A DNA stretch of 64,000 nucleotides, from positions 1 through 64,000 of the forward strand of contig JBNGIS010018091.1 of assembly GCA_049999725.1 (NCBI GenBank), given 5' to 3'. A model generated the notes under the pieces. That model saw nothing but the letters and a program-made list of their open reading frames with translations. It ran no database searches and was not told where the DNA came from. The position numbers and the translations under genes were made by a program. Every line of letters starts with the position of its first letter. Within the stretch, counting starts at the first letter, position 1. The stretch comes from Haplomitrium mnioides (Eukaryota > Marchantiophyta > Haplomitriopsida > Calobryales). This document shows positions 33,317 to 43,663 of the stretch, one piece after another.

Positions 33317-35391
33317 ATGGAAAAAATAAGTTTCAATTGTTTGACCATAGAAGGAGAGAACTACCTCTCCTGGTCACTTGATGTTGTAGCACACCTTGTT
33401 TTCTGAGGACTATATTCTCCACTAATGGACCTCTACTACCATCATCATCCACTACACCACCATTTCAGCCTACTATATCTCTTTTAGAGATCCCAAATAA
33501 TAAAGAAATATCAATCCACTATATGGATACTTGGATTTTATGGCAATGAGAGAGTGTTAGTATGGATGATCATTTCGTATACATGATTTCACAGACTATA
33601 TTTGATGTACCTCCTAATCCAAGGTCTATCAAAGAAGCTATGGATAGTCTCGATTGGATTTAATTGGAAAAGGAAATGAATTCCAAATTGGATTCAATGA
33701 TAAAGAGGGAAGTATTTGGACCTTTAGCCCCATACCCTTTGACATCCACTTAACCGGATATAGGTGGATTTTTGTGAAGAAGTGAAATGAGAAAGGTGAT
33801 ATTGTCAGATATAAGGCATGCCTTGTAGCCAAGGGCTATACGCATATACCTAGGAGAGACTATGATCTCACATACACCCCAGTTATGGATGCTACCACAT
33901 GTCGGTTCCTAGTTGGCTTTTCCCTAGGACATGAGCTCATGAGACATCAATTAGATGTGGTGACAACATATCTATATGGGCTGCTTGATACCCAGATCTA
34001 TATGAAAGCTCCCATAGAGCTTATTGTTAGGAATATCTATCATATTCAAAGGGAGAATGTCTCTAAGAGAAAACCTTTAAGCGAACTATCTACCTCTTTA
34101 CCAATGACCAATATAAAGCCCAAGAGGGGGAGTACTGGGCTTGGACCTTTAGTCCATGAGATGCAGGCTAGGCAAATTGGACCTATTGTCCTTCCTATAC
34201 ATCAATCCATGCCTTTGACCAAGGATGGATATGTTGTCCAGATCATGAGATCTTTTTATGGACTTAGGCAAAATGGTCATATATGGTATCAGAGGTTTAA
34301 AGAGGAGATGATAGCCATGGGTTTTCACTATGATGACATTGCACCAAGTTTATTTATTAAGCATGTCGACAAACAATTTATTGTTGTTGTAATTTACATT
34401 GATGATATAAACTTATTTGGACACCAATCCCTCTTTGAGCAGACTACATCTATGCTTTAGAAGATTTTTGATATGAGGGATATTGGTAAGACAACCTATT
34501 GCTTGGAACTACAGTTTGAATATCTTGACGATGGCATTTTAGTCCATCAGAGTACGTATACTAAGAAAGTCCTAAAATAATTTAATATAGATAAATCTCA
34601 TCTAATAACATCTCCTTAAGAGATTAGAACACTGGATAGAGACAAAGATTTATTGCGTAAAAGGAAAGACATAGAGCCTATCCTAGGATGTGAGATTCCA
34701 TATCTCTCCACTATAGGAGCTCTTATGTTCTTGGCAAATCAAACTCAACCTGATATTTCCTTTGCCATGAACCTGCTAGCCAAGCATAGTTCACAACCTA
34801 CTATAAGGCATTGGAATGGTATGAAGAGAGTATTCATATATTTACAAGGAACCATTGACATGGGAATATATTTCCCAAAACACAATGATCAAATCCTAAC
34901 CGGTTGTGCAGATGCAGGATACCTTTCGGATCTTGATGATGCTAAATCTCAAGTCGGATATGTATTTCTATATAGCTCTACAACCATATCATTGAAGAGT
35001 ACTAAGTAAAATTTGACTTGCACATCTTCCAACCATGCAGAGATCATTGCTATGTATGAAACCAGTACGGAATGGATATATTTACGTAGGATGATTGATC
35101 ATGTTTATGTTTCTTGTGGTTTACCTTGTCTATCTAACCCTACTATTCTCTATGAGGATAATCTGGCATGTGTGCAACAAATCTCACATGGATTTATTAG
35201 AGGAGATCGTATTAAGCATATTGATCCCAAGTTATTTTTTTTCGCATGAGCAATAGGATGACACCATCTAAGTGTAGATGATCGTCGAGAAGGATAATAT
35301 GGCGGATCTCTTTACGAAGGCTTTACCTCTTGCACTACATCAGAGATATTGTGATCTTATTGGACTACGTCAACTATTCAATTTATTATAA
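33317..35391 (+). pseudogene. Deleted gag-pol remnant of copia element B
   Basis: ATG at 33317 opens a gag start (LTIEGENYLSWSLDV), after which protease and integrase are missing. RT resumes near 33.6 kb with EVFGPLAP and KGYTHIPRRDYDLTY. The best frame is 33885-34460, containing LYGLLDTQIYMKAP, a short GP-x-V insertion of two units (GPLVHE and GPIVLP, 34140-34195) and YGLRQNGHIWYQRF. It ends after an intact YIDD (near 34398). RNase H follows at 34653-35249 (CADAGYLSDLDD, SSNHAEI) with stops between. The insertion is preceded by CAAGAGGGGGAGTA (34121-34134), almost the same as the polypurine tract before the 3' LTR. Many stops make it dead. Confidence 0.85.
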
Positions 35392-35666
35392 TCTTCATCG
35401 ACATATTTGATATTCCTTATATTTCTCATTCTTTTGATGACCATATATTCTATTTTGGATGCTCATTATATTTTTCCTTTGATCTATATCTTCTATTCAT
35501 CTTTTGTCTCATGATGATATGTTCTTATGTTTTTTATGGCCTATAGCTATATTATTTATCTTTTTCTATCGAGATACTTTATATTTCCTCTATTATAATC
35601 CATGAATAGTGAGGGTTGTACTCTTTTCCTCAAAGGAGTTTGAGAGGGTTTTAATGAGGCAACATC

Positions 35667-35715
<49 letters not shown>

Positions 35716-35725
35716 NNNNNNNNNN

Positions 35726-35774
<49 letters not shown>

Positions 35775-35870
35775 ATTTTATTGTTAGAGTTGGAATTATT
35801 TCTCTTATTATCATCTTTATATATATGTTGCGATTGTTTACAACATTTCCATACTATAACCAAGAGGGAG
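35392..35870 (+). other. 3' untranslated region of element B with polypurine tract
   Basis: No gene. The polypurine tract CAAGAGGGAG occupies 35861-35870 and abuts the LTR. The (TA)n stretch lies in the middle. Confidence 0.6.
35669..35772. repeat. (TA)n microsatellite with a 10-N gap
   Basis: Pure TA dinucleotides run on both sides of ten Ns (35716-35725). Repeat length is unresolved. Open frames across it (Tyr-Ile repeats) are artefacts. Confidence 0.97.
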
Positions 35871-36141
35871 TATTACGATATATAGAGTAATATGATATTA
35901 AGATTACATGATGTTTACTTATCTATGATTAAGCTACTAATCCATTATTTGTAACTACATTAGGTTAATCCTAATCTTAGGAATGAGACTAACTAAAACA
36001 TCATTGTATTATTGATTAATAAGATTATGAGATAAGAGAAGAGAGAAGAGAGAAGAGAAGAGAAGAGGAGAGAAGTATCCATCACAACCTATGAGCTAAT
36101 GAGTCATCATGTTGAATGCATATTGCATGTTTTGTTCAACA
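35871..36141 (+). repeat. 3' LTR of copia element B
   Basis: Begins TATTACGATA (TG start decayed to TA) and ends TGTTCAACA, matching the 5' LTR, with a slightly longer GAAGAGAGAA purine run. Confidence 0.9.
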
Positions 36142-36146
36142 ATTTG
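36142..36146. repeat. Target-site duplication (right), ATTTG
   Basis: Exact copy of 19384-19388, confirming that the 16.75 kb between them is one insertion unit. Confidence 0.85.
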
Positions 36147-36149
36147 GAT

Positions 36150-39100
36150 GTAAGAAATTACATTTTTTTGCAACTAATGTCAAATTGATGATTTTTTATG
36201 CTAAATTTTCAAAATTGGTTTTTGCAAACGCCAAATGAAACAAGAACTGAGTAGCAGTTTTTGGTTCAAAGTAGTGGTTGTTGTAGTTGAATGAGCATAA
36301 AAATTATCAAGGAACACTTCCATAAAGATTATTAGATAATCTTAAAACATAGTAGTCATTAGTCAAGTAAGTGTTGCAGACACATTACACAATCCAAACA
36401 ACATCACCTTGTAGGCATATGTTCCCCAATCTATGGTAAATGCAGTCCTATTCCATTCATCTAGATGAATAGAGATCTAATTATATCCACTAAATCCATC
36501 CATAAAAGAATAACATTACTACATTTAAGATAAAATCAATAAATGACATGGGATGGAAATCCTTCTTCATCACTACATTCAACTTCTTGAAATCCACACA
36601 AACTTGAATCTTTCTTCCCTTCTTTGTAACAATCACTATAGGAGAAACCCACTTAGAATTTTATAGTAAAAAATTAAAATCTGCCTCAATCAATTTATGA
36701 ATCTCCTTCTTCACTTTCAAAGAGAAATTTGGATTCAAACAATATTATATTTGACGAGTTGAAACAATATACTCTCTCAATTGAATATGATTCTGACACA
36801 CATTAGGTACTACTCCATTCAAATCTTTATAATTTCAAGCAAATAGATCTTGATATTCAAATAATGACTCCTTGTCACCTCCAAGGTTTCACCAGTCCTC
36901 TCCTTTGAAACCCTTAGAATTTAGGGATCGAACTCTGTCCCAATATTTACCAATTGAACTTCAAAGATCTTTATTAGAAAATCCTTCTCTCATAATAGCT
37001 AATTCAGTAGGTGGTGGTGGAGGAACGACAATCCTACTAGGTTCTTCAACTATATCATTAGCTCTTGATGGTAAATTATCAATCATCCTCACACTCTAGG
37101 ATTGGATTTTTGGTTCCATATTCTCTCTTAGATGTTTCTCTTCTCATCACTTGACCATTGAAATCCTACAACAATTTTTTGTTGGTCTGCATCAGCTTTT
37201 GATTACCAATCCTAAGTGTATCTTGGCAATTCTTCTATAGTCTCTCCTTGACAAACCTCTTTTGTCAATGGAAAAGTGATTTGCGGATTGTGACCAAACA
37301 TGATTCTCTTTTTGTTCTAATCTAAAGCCACTCAAGCTTTATATAACCAAGATCTTCCCAACAATTTTAGATATGAACTCGTCACTAGTGGTTTGATCAC
37401 CACATAGTTTAATAAAATAGTGACTCCACTAATAATCATTGTTACTTCCTTCAATGCCCTAATTAAAACTACTCTTGTTTGATATCTCATTCAAAAAATC
37501 TTACAAGTGGGTTTCAATCCTTGAACTTCCAATTTATGCATCGTTTTCTTCATTATAATGCTCACACCCAATTCTTCATCAACCGATTCTCCACAAATAA
37601 TGCATCCATCAACTTTAAGATTGAATTTTGAGGCTTCTATGTCATCATGAACTTCCACATGTCCACACATGGGCAACATGCATTATTGGTTTTCTCATAC
37701 ACCTTGTTGCTACTCTTTGGATTTCTCACTTGACTAAAGTAACACTCCAATCAATTCTTCAAATGTAATGTTGGCTTGACGACTTTTGATATCAGCTACC
37801 AAGTAAAAACCTTCTCACAATTCATTGACCTTCATCTTTTAAAATTTTTCTTTGGAAAGTTGGAGGTCTTTGAAACGAACTTGTTTATGCAACTCATTTT
37901 GGAGTTCCTATCGAATTTCCTCAGATACATCATGTTGTGCTTTGGCAATCAACTTAGGTTGATTTGATCATAGTCTAAATCATTCACAACTTTATTAATA
38001 GATGTAGATGAATGCTAGAGAAATTTTACATATGTTTTCTTTGATGTTTCTTTCTTGTCTACAACTTTCTTCTTTGAAACACTTTGGGTCTTCACATGAT
38101 ACACATCAGAGCCTTCTTCAATCTGCTCAACGTCAATCTCATCTTCCGTAGAAATTTGAACATATCAACCAACACGTCGAGGAGTTTGAATTGATTTTGG
38201 AAAATTTTCTCACGTATAACCACCTTCTTTACAATTTCCACACAACGGAATATTTCCAACCTACAACTTAGGATGTGGGCATGAATTAGCAAAATATTTT
38301 GGATCTATATAATTAAAACATACCAACTTCCTTGGCCTAGCTAGTCAAACATGCTGAAGGATTGTTTTGGGAACTCTTTCTACTCGGGGTTGATTTGAAT
38401 ATTATTGAGTCCCATCAAGCATGATAAATAAATAGACCAACTCTATTTGATTCAGATACACATGACCCAAATTATCATGCAGATATTAAGCTTGTGGCAT
38501 TTTCTCCTTTTGATTTTTCATTAGGATCATGTTAGATAATGCTTAACAAGTAGCCAATAAATGTCTCGACCTCCGATAGTAAGTGCAATATAGATTATTA
38601 GCGTCCAATCAACACTCTGCTATTGTATGATCTTCTCTGACACAATTCATACAATAAACTTTTGGTTGCTATGTTGTATATTGTCTCTTTCTCTTTGGTG
38701 TAGCCAATCAGATTTCTAGTTGTAAAACTTTCTTTACCAAATCAACCATGACTGACTTTAGAGTCTTTGAGCTTGATGCTCAACTTTTCCTAGTCTTTAT
38801 ATCTTCTTTAGAGTTTGATTCCACCTTTGCTAATTCACCAATATCTGAACTTGAATTTGATGAAGTAGGCAATTCGTCTTCATATTCTTCCAACTTTTCC
38901 TTGGCCTAACTTAATGAAACATTAGAAGTACTAGCTTTCAATTCAATATTTTGATTACAAAGCTCAAAGGCCTCAACTGTATCAATTGTCGTATGAAAAG
39001 TAGTTGGCTTTTATTGACAACAATATCTTTGCATAGACGGTGCCAATCTTTTGATTTATGTCTCAATCTTAAACAACTCTAACTCATGGATAAGGATCCA

Positions 39101-40620
39101 ACTTCAAACCAAGCCTCTTCATTGCTTGAGTGTTTTTTTTAAGCCATATATTTAGTCCACTTAATCTTTAACAGATCCACCACTGCTCTAGATTCATAAC
39201 CCGCATCTTGAAAATGGTTCACAAGGTTGTTCTCAACAGAGAATAAGTTGCTTTACAAGTCACTTCCAAAGAAGCAAACCACTTCTATACTAGATGGGTA
39301 AGTAATCCAGGTAAGATTCTCAATTAGTCAACCTCTGTATTTTCTCCATTAGCTGCTGACACTGATTCAAGTCGATCCATGAATGAATCCACAACATCTT
39401 CTCCTTCATTTCCACTAAAATTTGAATATCTCAACTATGTCTTGATTGGAGTCACCTTTGGATCAAGAATTGCCGCAATTGGAACTCCTCCTACGCCTCC
39501 TATTGGCAAACCATGTGGTGTGGAATCTTCTAAACTAGACCATGAGATAGAAAGTGAACGATTCAAAACTAAATCTTCACTTGGAACCTGTAGTCCTCCT
39601 TCTCACTCAACCTCTAAAATTTCCTCATTTGCTTTGGGTTGACTTCTCCCTTTAGGTTCTTACTCAATCTCTTCAAAGATTTGAAAGTGTTTATGTGCCA
39701 ACATTGGTGGACTATTTTGAACTTGTGGAGGTGTTTGAGAAGGCAATAAAATGTGAAACCAAAAATTTCTTTGACCCTCAAAAAATGCAATTTTAGTCGC
39801 TATTCTTCTCCTCTATCTCTCGTCCCTTTCTTATTGACTTTTGACTGATTAAATGCTTTGATCCGTCTAGACATAAGCTCGGATCTCTCCCCCTCTCCAA
39901 AGACTAGGCATACTTATTTCAAACCTCTATCTTCCTCACCTTCGTTAGACACTCTTTGCCAATCTTCAAGTCCAACTTTTGAAGTACTTCCGCTCCAATA
40001 TAGATGAGAGTCTGCAATTCTTCAATCAGTTCTTTAATTTAGAAACAATCCTTGTAGTACTTCAAAGTTCGAATAAAATCTCAAACAACAATTGGTTCCA
40101 CCTTTTTCTTTTGACAAGACATATCTACTCAGCCCCAAGTTAATCTTTTAATCCCAATCTTTCCCTTCAAGATCTTCTTTTGGAACTGGATCAATTGGAA
40201 AATGATAAGTCTCGTAAAGTCTGATTGAGTCTTCCAAATAATTGTCAATCCCCAATTTGGTATCCAACAAAGTTGATGTTAAAATATGGTTTTGCAAATT
40301 CGAAAGAAAATCAACTAGGAAGGGAAATTATTCTTATAATCTCTTCTTCTCTTGATTTTGGCCACAATCTCTTGCACTGTTCACAACGACCAATTGTCTA
40401 GGTCTCATTCTTCCTTTGGTGTCAATTATTAAGGCTTAAATTTGTAACCAATATTTAGTGGTGAGCTTTGCAAGTGTCTTTCTCGCATAGTTTATCGCCT
40501 CCCCAACAACAATGCAAAAAATTCTCATGTAGTATAGTGATGAACCAAAAACACTTAATTTAACACCATTTTCCAAGTTCTTTTCATCAAGGAGGCCAAT
40601 TTCTATATCAAAGAACATAT
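36150..40620 (-). pseudogene. Minus-strand Ty3/gypsy gag-protease-RT remnant (element D)
   Basis: Read on the minus strand, gag-like text at 39-38.2 kb ends in two decayed zinc knuckles (CFNYIDPKYFANSCPHPK, then LCGNCKEGGYT with His changed to Tyr, near 38.2-38.33 kb). Protease-region text follows (LLGRSWLYKAWVALD, about 37.3 kb). RT comes next, with SPIVIVTKKGRKIQVCVDF (about 36.62 kb), DEWNRTAFTIDWGTYAYKV (about 36.43 kb) and FLDNF where FLDD is usual (about 36.30 kb). The remnant stops near the right edge of element B. Stops occur throughout. The order gag-protease-RT shows transcription was right to left. It is a fossil with no function expected. Confidence 0.72.
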
Positions 40621-41590
40621 ATTTATCACCAAAACCTTCACACTCTTCAACCTACACTTCACAATACGAGTGTCTCTTTGCCCTCTTGGTATACTTTCTT
40701 AGCAAAGTGTGAAAAATGAACTTCAAAATATTCTTGTTCACTTACCTACACTCTCTCACAATGAATCTAATAGCGAATTTCCATGGCCTGTCAATGATAA
40801 AACATTCTAATTTTGATTTGTCAGATCAAATTCTGGTATATTCTTGATACAATCATTTATAACCATCTCTCTGATGACCAACTTCAAATCTCCATAGTTC
40901 TTCTCTCACACCTCATCTCCAAAACTAGCACCCAATTCCATCCGTTTAGCTCTGAATCTTCAACTAAGAAAATTTCATGTTTTCTTAATCCTTTCTACTT
41001 TATTTCCTCTATTTTTCCCAAAAAATTGGCTTGTNNNNNNNNNNNNNNNNNNNNNNNNNNNNNNNNNNNNNNNNNNNNNNNNNNNNNNNNNNNNNNNNNN
41101 NNNNNNNNNNNNNNNNNNNNNNNNNNNNNNNNNNACCTAAGATTATATTTTGAGAATTATTCAAGATTATAAAGTCAAAAGAAGAAATTGTCTTTCTTTG
41201 ACTTTTCCTTACTTTAGACAATTCTAGATGAATTTCTATAGTCTTGATACTTTTTATTCACAAAAAAGACCCAAAATACCTTGGTAGAAATTTCTTTTGC
41301 TTACTCTTGTAGCTTATCATATTAAACATCATCATCCAATCTCTTTGTTGAAACTCTATGAGTCCTCTCTTTCCAAACTGAATGTCAAAACTTTTTCTTT
41401 GTTAGGTTTGTGCCTTATAGATATTGACTTCAGCTATTGCTTGTGCTTCTTCCAACTCCATTAATTGTTGGCTAAGAGTTTGTTTAGCCACCTCTACACT
41501 TATTGGTTAAGAAGTAGGAAGATAAAACTCAATATGCAAGAAATATTCCAAACATTAAGTGACAAAAAAAGTATGTACCTTGTATAAACC
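40621..41590. other. No gene identified; contains a 100-N gap
   Basis: AT-rich DNA around the gap at 41035-41134. It lies between the integrase fragment to the right and the gag remnant to the left, so it may hold decayed LTRs of two minus-strand Ty3 copies, but I could not pair any. Confidence 0.3.
41035..41134. other. Assembly gap, 100 N
   Basis: Placeholder gap. Confidence 0.98.
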
Positions 41591-42011
41591 TTTTTAGTCA
41601 TGATTGTATTGAACTCTTTATCCTAAATATGTTTAGCTTCATTTGGCTTGTTTGATATGGTGATTTTTTGCTTGATGGAAAAATGTTCCAACATTGTTTG
41701 AGTCACACTACTTACAAAAGTTGAGCCTTCATCAGTCACAATCTCTAATGACCATCCAAGTTATATGATGATTCATTCATATAAAATCCACCCACTTTCT
41801 TTATCATAGCTTTTTTTAAGAAGTCGGACCTCTTTCCATTTTCTAAAATAGTAGGTCACTACTATCGCGTACAAATTTCTTCTTGGAAATGGATTCAATA
41901 GACCAAAAATATTCACTCTCTATTTTCCAAAAGTGCTCAAATGTGCAACAAATTACAAATTAGAAGACTATATAAAATTTTTCAAAAATCTTGGCATGAT
42001 TGCAAGTCTCG
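41591..42011 (-). pseudogene. Minus-strand Ty3 integrase core fragment, split by element C
   Basis: Minus-strand translation shows CNHAKIFEKFY at the junction (about 41.98 kb), FWKIESEYFWSIESISKKK (about 41.9 kb) and SLEIVTDEGSTFV (about 41.73 kb), the last being the second-Asp segment of a Ty3 integrase core. The zinc-finger half of the same integrase lies at 56532-56907 on the same strand, on the other side of element C. Joining the two flanks restores the expected Cys-x-x-Cys spacing, which dates element C as the later insertion. Confidence 0.7.
42007..42011. repeat. Left target-site duplication of element C (TCTCG)
   Basis: TCTCG here and TCTTG after the last short LTR (56532-56536) differ by one C-to-T change at a CpG, and removing everything between them restores the integrase reading frame of the minus-strand Ty3. 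Confidence 0.6.
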
Positions 42012-42288
42012 GTCACACCATTCTATGTAGTTTTCAATTTTTAAGCATTTTGAGTATTTCGTCTTTTTGTGCTTTAGTATATAAGACCATATACTCTCAT
42101 TGAAAAGTTATCTTTCGATGTCTATTCACTTTTGTGAACCAAGAGGAGAACTGAGGTATTGGAATTCTTGGAGAAGCGGGGATTCTCTATAAGCAAAGGT
42201 GTGCTGGTTCTGATATTAGAAGATCAACACACATTTGGAATTTCTTTGAGAAGGTATAACTTGAAGAAAATCACATCAAAAGATTTGT

Positions 42289-42460
42289 CAGATTTCTATC
42301 ATCCATTGTATCTTGGATTGCGATTGAGAAATTTGGTCTGCAAATTGAAAGCATTTCTGTCATCTGTGGCATCTCAGATTTCTATCATCCATTGTATCTT
42401 GGATTGCGATTGAGAAATTTGGTCTGCAAATTGAAAGCATTTATGTCATCTGTGGCATCT
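42289..42460 (+). repeat. 86-bp tandem duplication
   Basis: 42289-42374 is repeated at 42375-42460 with only one or two differences (both begin CAGATTTCTATCATCC). It lies in the leader of element C and is absent from the equivalent position near 55.48 kb. Confidence 0.9.
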
Positions 42461-42546
42461 CGTAGTGCCAAAAGTTTTGTCAAAGAAATTTTGCTGAAGA
42501 TTTGTAGTCTGTGAACCAATCATAGAAATTTTTGATCGTTTTGTGT

Positions 42547-42646
42547 NNNNNNNNNNNNNNNNNNNNNNNNNNNNNNNNNNNNNNNNNNNNNNNNNNNNNN
42601 NNNNNNNNNNNNNNNNNNNNNNNNNNNNNNNNNNNNNNNNNNNNNN
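42547..42646. other. Assembly gap, 100 N, with the same text on both sides
   Basis: TGATCGTTTTGTGT ends the left side and begins the right side, so the two contigs probably overlap and the gap may have zero or negative true length. Confidence 0.9.
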
Positions 42647-43376
42647 TGATCGTTTTGTGTGAAGAGTAGTTTGATGGTGGAAAAATCTGCTTGCTAGAAG
42701 ATTTTTGTATTGTTTGAGTGATTTTTGTACAGAATTTGGTTGATTTCAAGTTGCAAACTAATCACACAACTCAGATTTCGTAGAAGAGATCGTTGAGGTG
42801 TAGCATTGCATCAAGCAAGAGTTTTCTCAAGGGGAGAAATCATCGAAGTCTTGCATTTTAGAGGTTTTGCAATTTTCCCTTATTGGTGAAATTTTATCTA
42901 AAGCAAATGGTCAAGAAGATGTAGTAGACACTCGAGCAAGAGCTACGGTGGACGTGTTGTAAGAGCCTTTGGCAAGGCTGCAAAAATTGGGCTACAGAAC
43001 TCTTCTTACTGCTCGAGTTTTGTCCAAGGCATCAACCAGAATTGCGAACAGTCTTTTGTCGAGCAACGTTGAGAATTGAATGTGTTGAAGTTGAGAAAAA
43101 AGACTTGTCAACCCAAAGGTTGTCTTGATTTCTTTGTCAAGTAGTTGTTTTGTCTAGCAACGTTGAGTTACTGGGCAAGGAAATCAATGAGCAATAGAAG
43201 CCTCAATTTCTAGCTTTTATTTCTTCACAGTTTAGTCGAGCAGCATTCAACTATCAAGCAAGGATTTCGCAACTGTTTTCTAGTGGCATAATTGCTGCAG
43301 GTCCTTCTTGAGCAGTAGGTTTGGTAGTGTTCAATGTGTAAGACAACTCTCGTTGAGCTGCAAATGTCGAGCAATC
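42647..43376 (+). other. Internal region of element C, no gene identified
   Basis: Recurring short text of the type TCGAGCAAGAG, GTCGAGCAACGTTGAG and TCAAGCAAGGATT is scattered over 42.78-43.26 kb without strict periodicity. No coding motif. Confidence 0.35.
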
Positions 43377-43663
43377 GCTGTTAGGATTCTTGCAGGAGGG
43401 TATTTTTCATCAAAGAGAAGCAACGAGGCCACAATGCCTGATGTACTCAAGGTTGCTCTAGCCAAATTTATTGTAGTCTTTATGTTTGTGTTTGTGGGTG
43501 TGAGATCTATCACTGCGTACACCAAGATTCACAAGTTGGAGCTGAATGCAGCTAAGCTAGTGGTGATTGCGAAAGCTCATGGCCTTGGCATTGTGTTCGC
43601 TACTGCTGTTGATCTCAAGAAAGGATCCATCGCCTCATCGCTTTGTTGGCCATTGGGCTTACT
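43377..43663 (+). pseudogene. Aquaporin (tonoplast intrinsic protein-like) N-terminal fragment
   Basis: The frame reads SNEATMPDVLKVALAKFIVV (from about 43416), then FMFVFVGVRSITAYTKIHKL, then LVVIAKAHGLGIVFATAVDL (to about 43610). This is the N-terminal region, first membrane span and start of the second span of a plant TIP aquaporin, where PD-LK-ALAEFI--F-FVFAG-GS is typical. The conserved Glu of ALAEF is Lys here, and a Gly is Arg. After VDL the match stops before the first NPA motif, so only about 65 residues remain. TIPs move water and small solutes across the vacuolar membrane. This piece could not. It sits in the same orientation as element C and is best explained as a captured or interrupted host-gene fragment. 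Confidence 0.68.

Larger units (their letters stand above)
19389..36141 (+). mobile_element. Copia-type LTR element B, internally deleted and host to nested insertions
   Basis: Two closely similar LTRs (19389-19654 and 35871-36141) and a perfect 5-bp target duplication (ATTTG) define one insertion of 16.75 kb. Its own coding remnant is only at 33317-35391: the first gag codons joined to reverse transcriptase and RNase H, with most of gag, protease and integrase missing. The rest is later insertion into its leader: a GC-richer unclassified block with a 79-bp minisatellite, and copia A1. Its pol is closely related in plan to A1 and A3, including the GP-x-V peptide insertion. Confidence 0.88.

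Noticed and set aside
35609-35890. Tyr-Ile repeat protein
   Set aside because: Translation of a (TA)n microsatellite with a gap.
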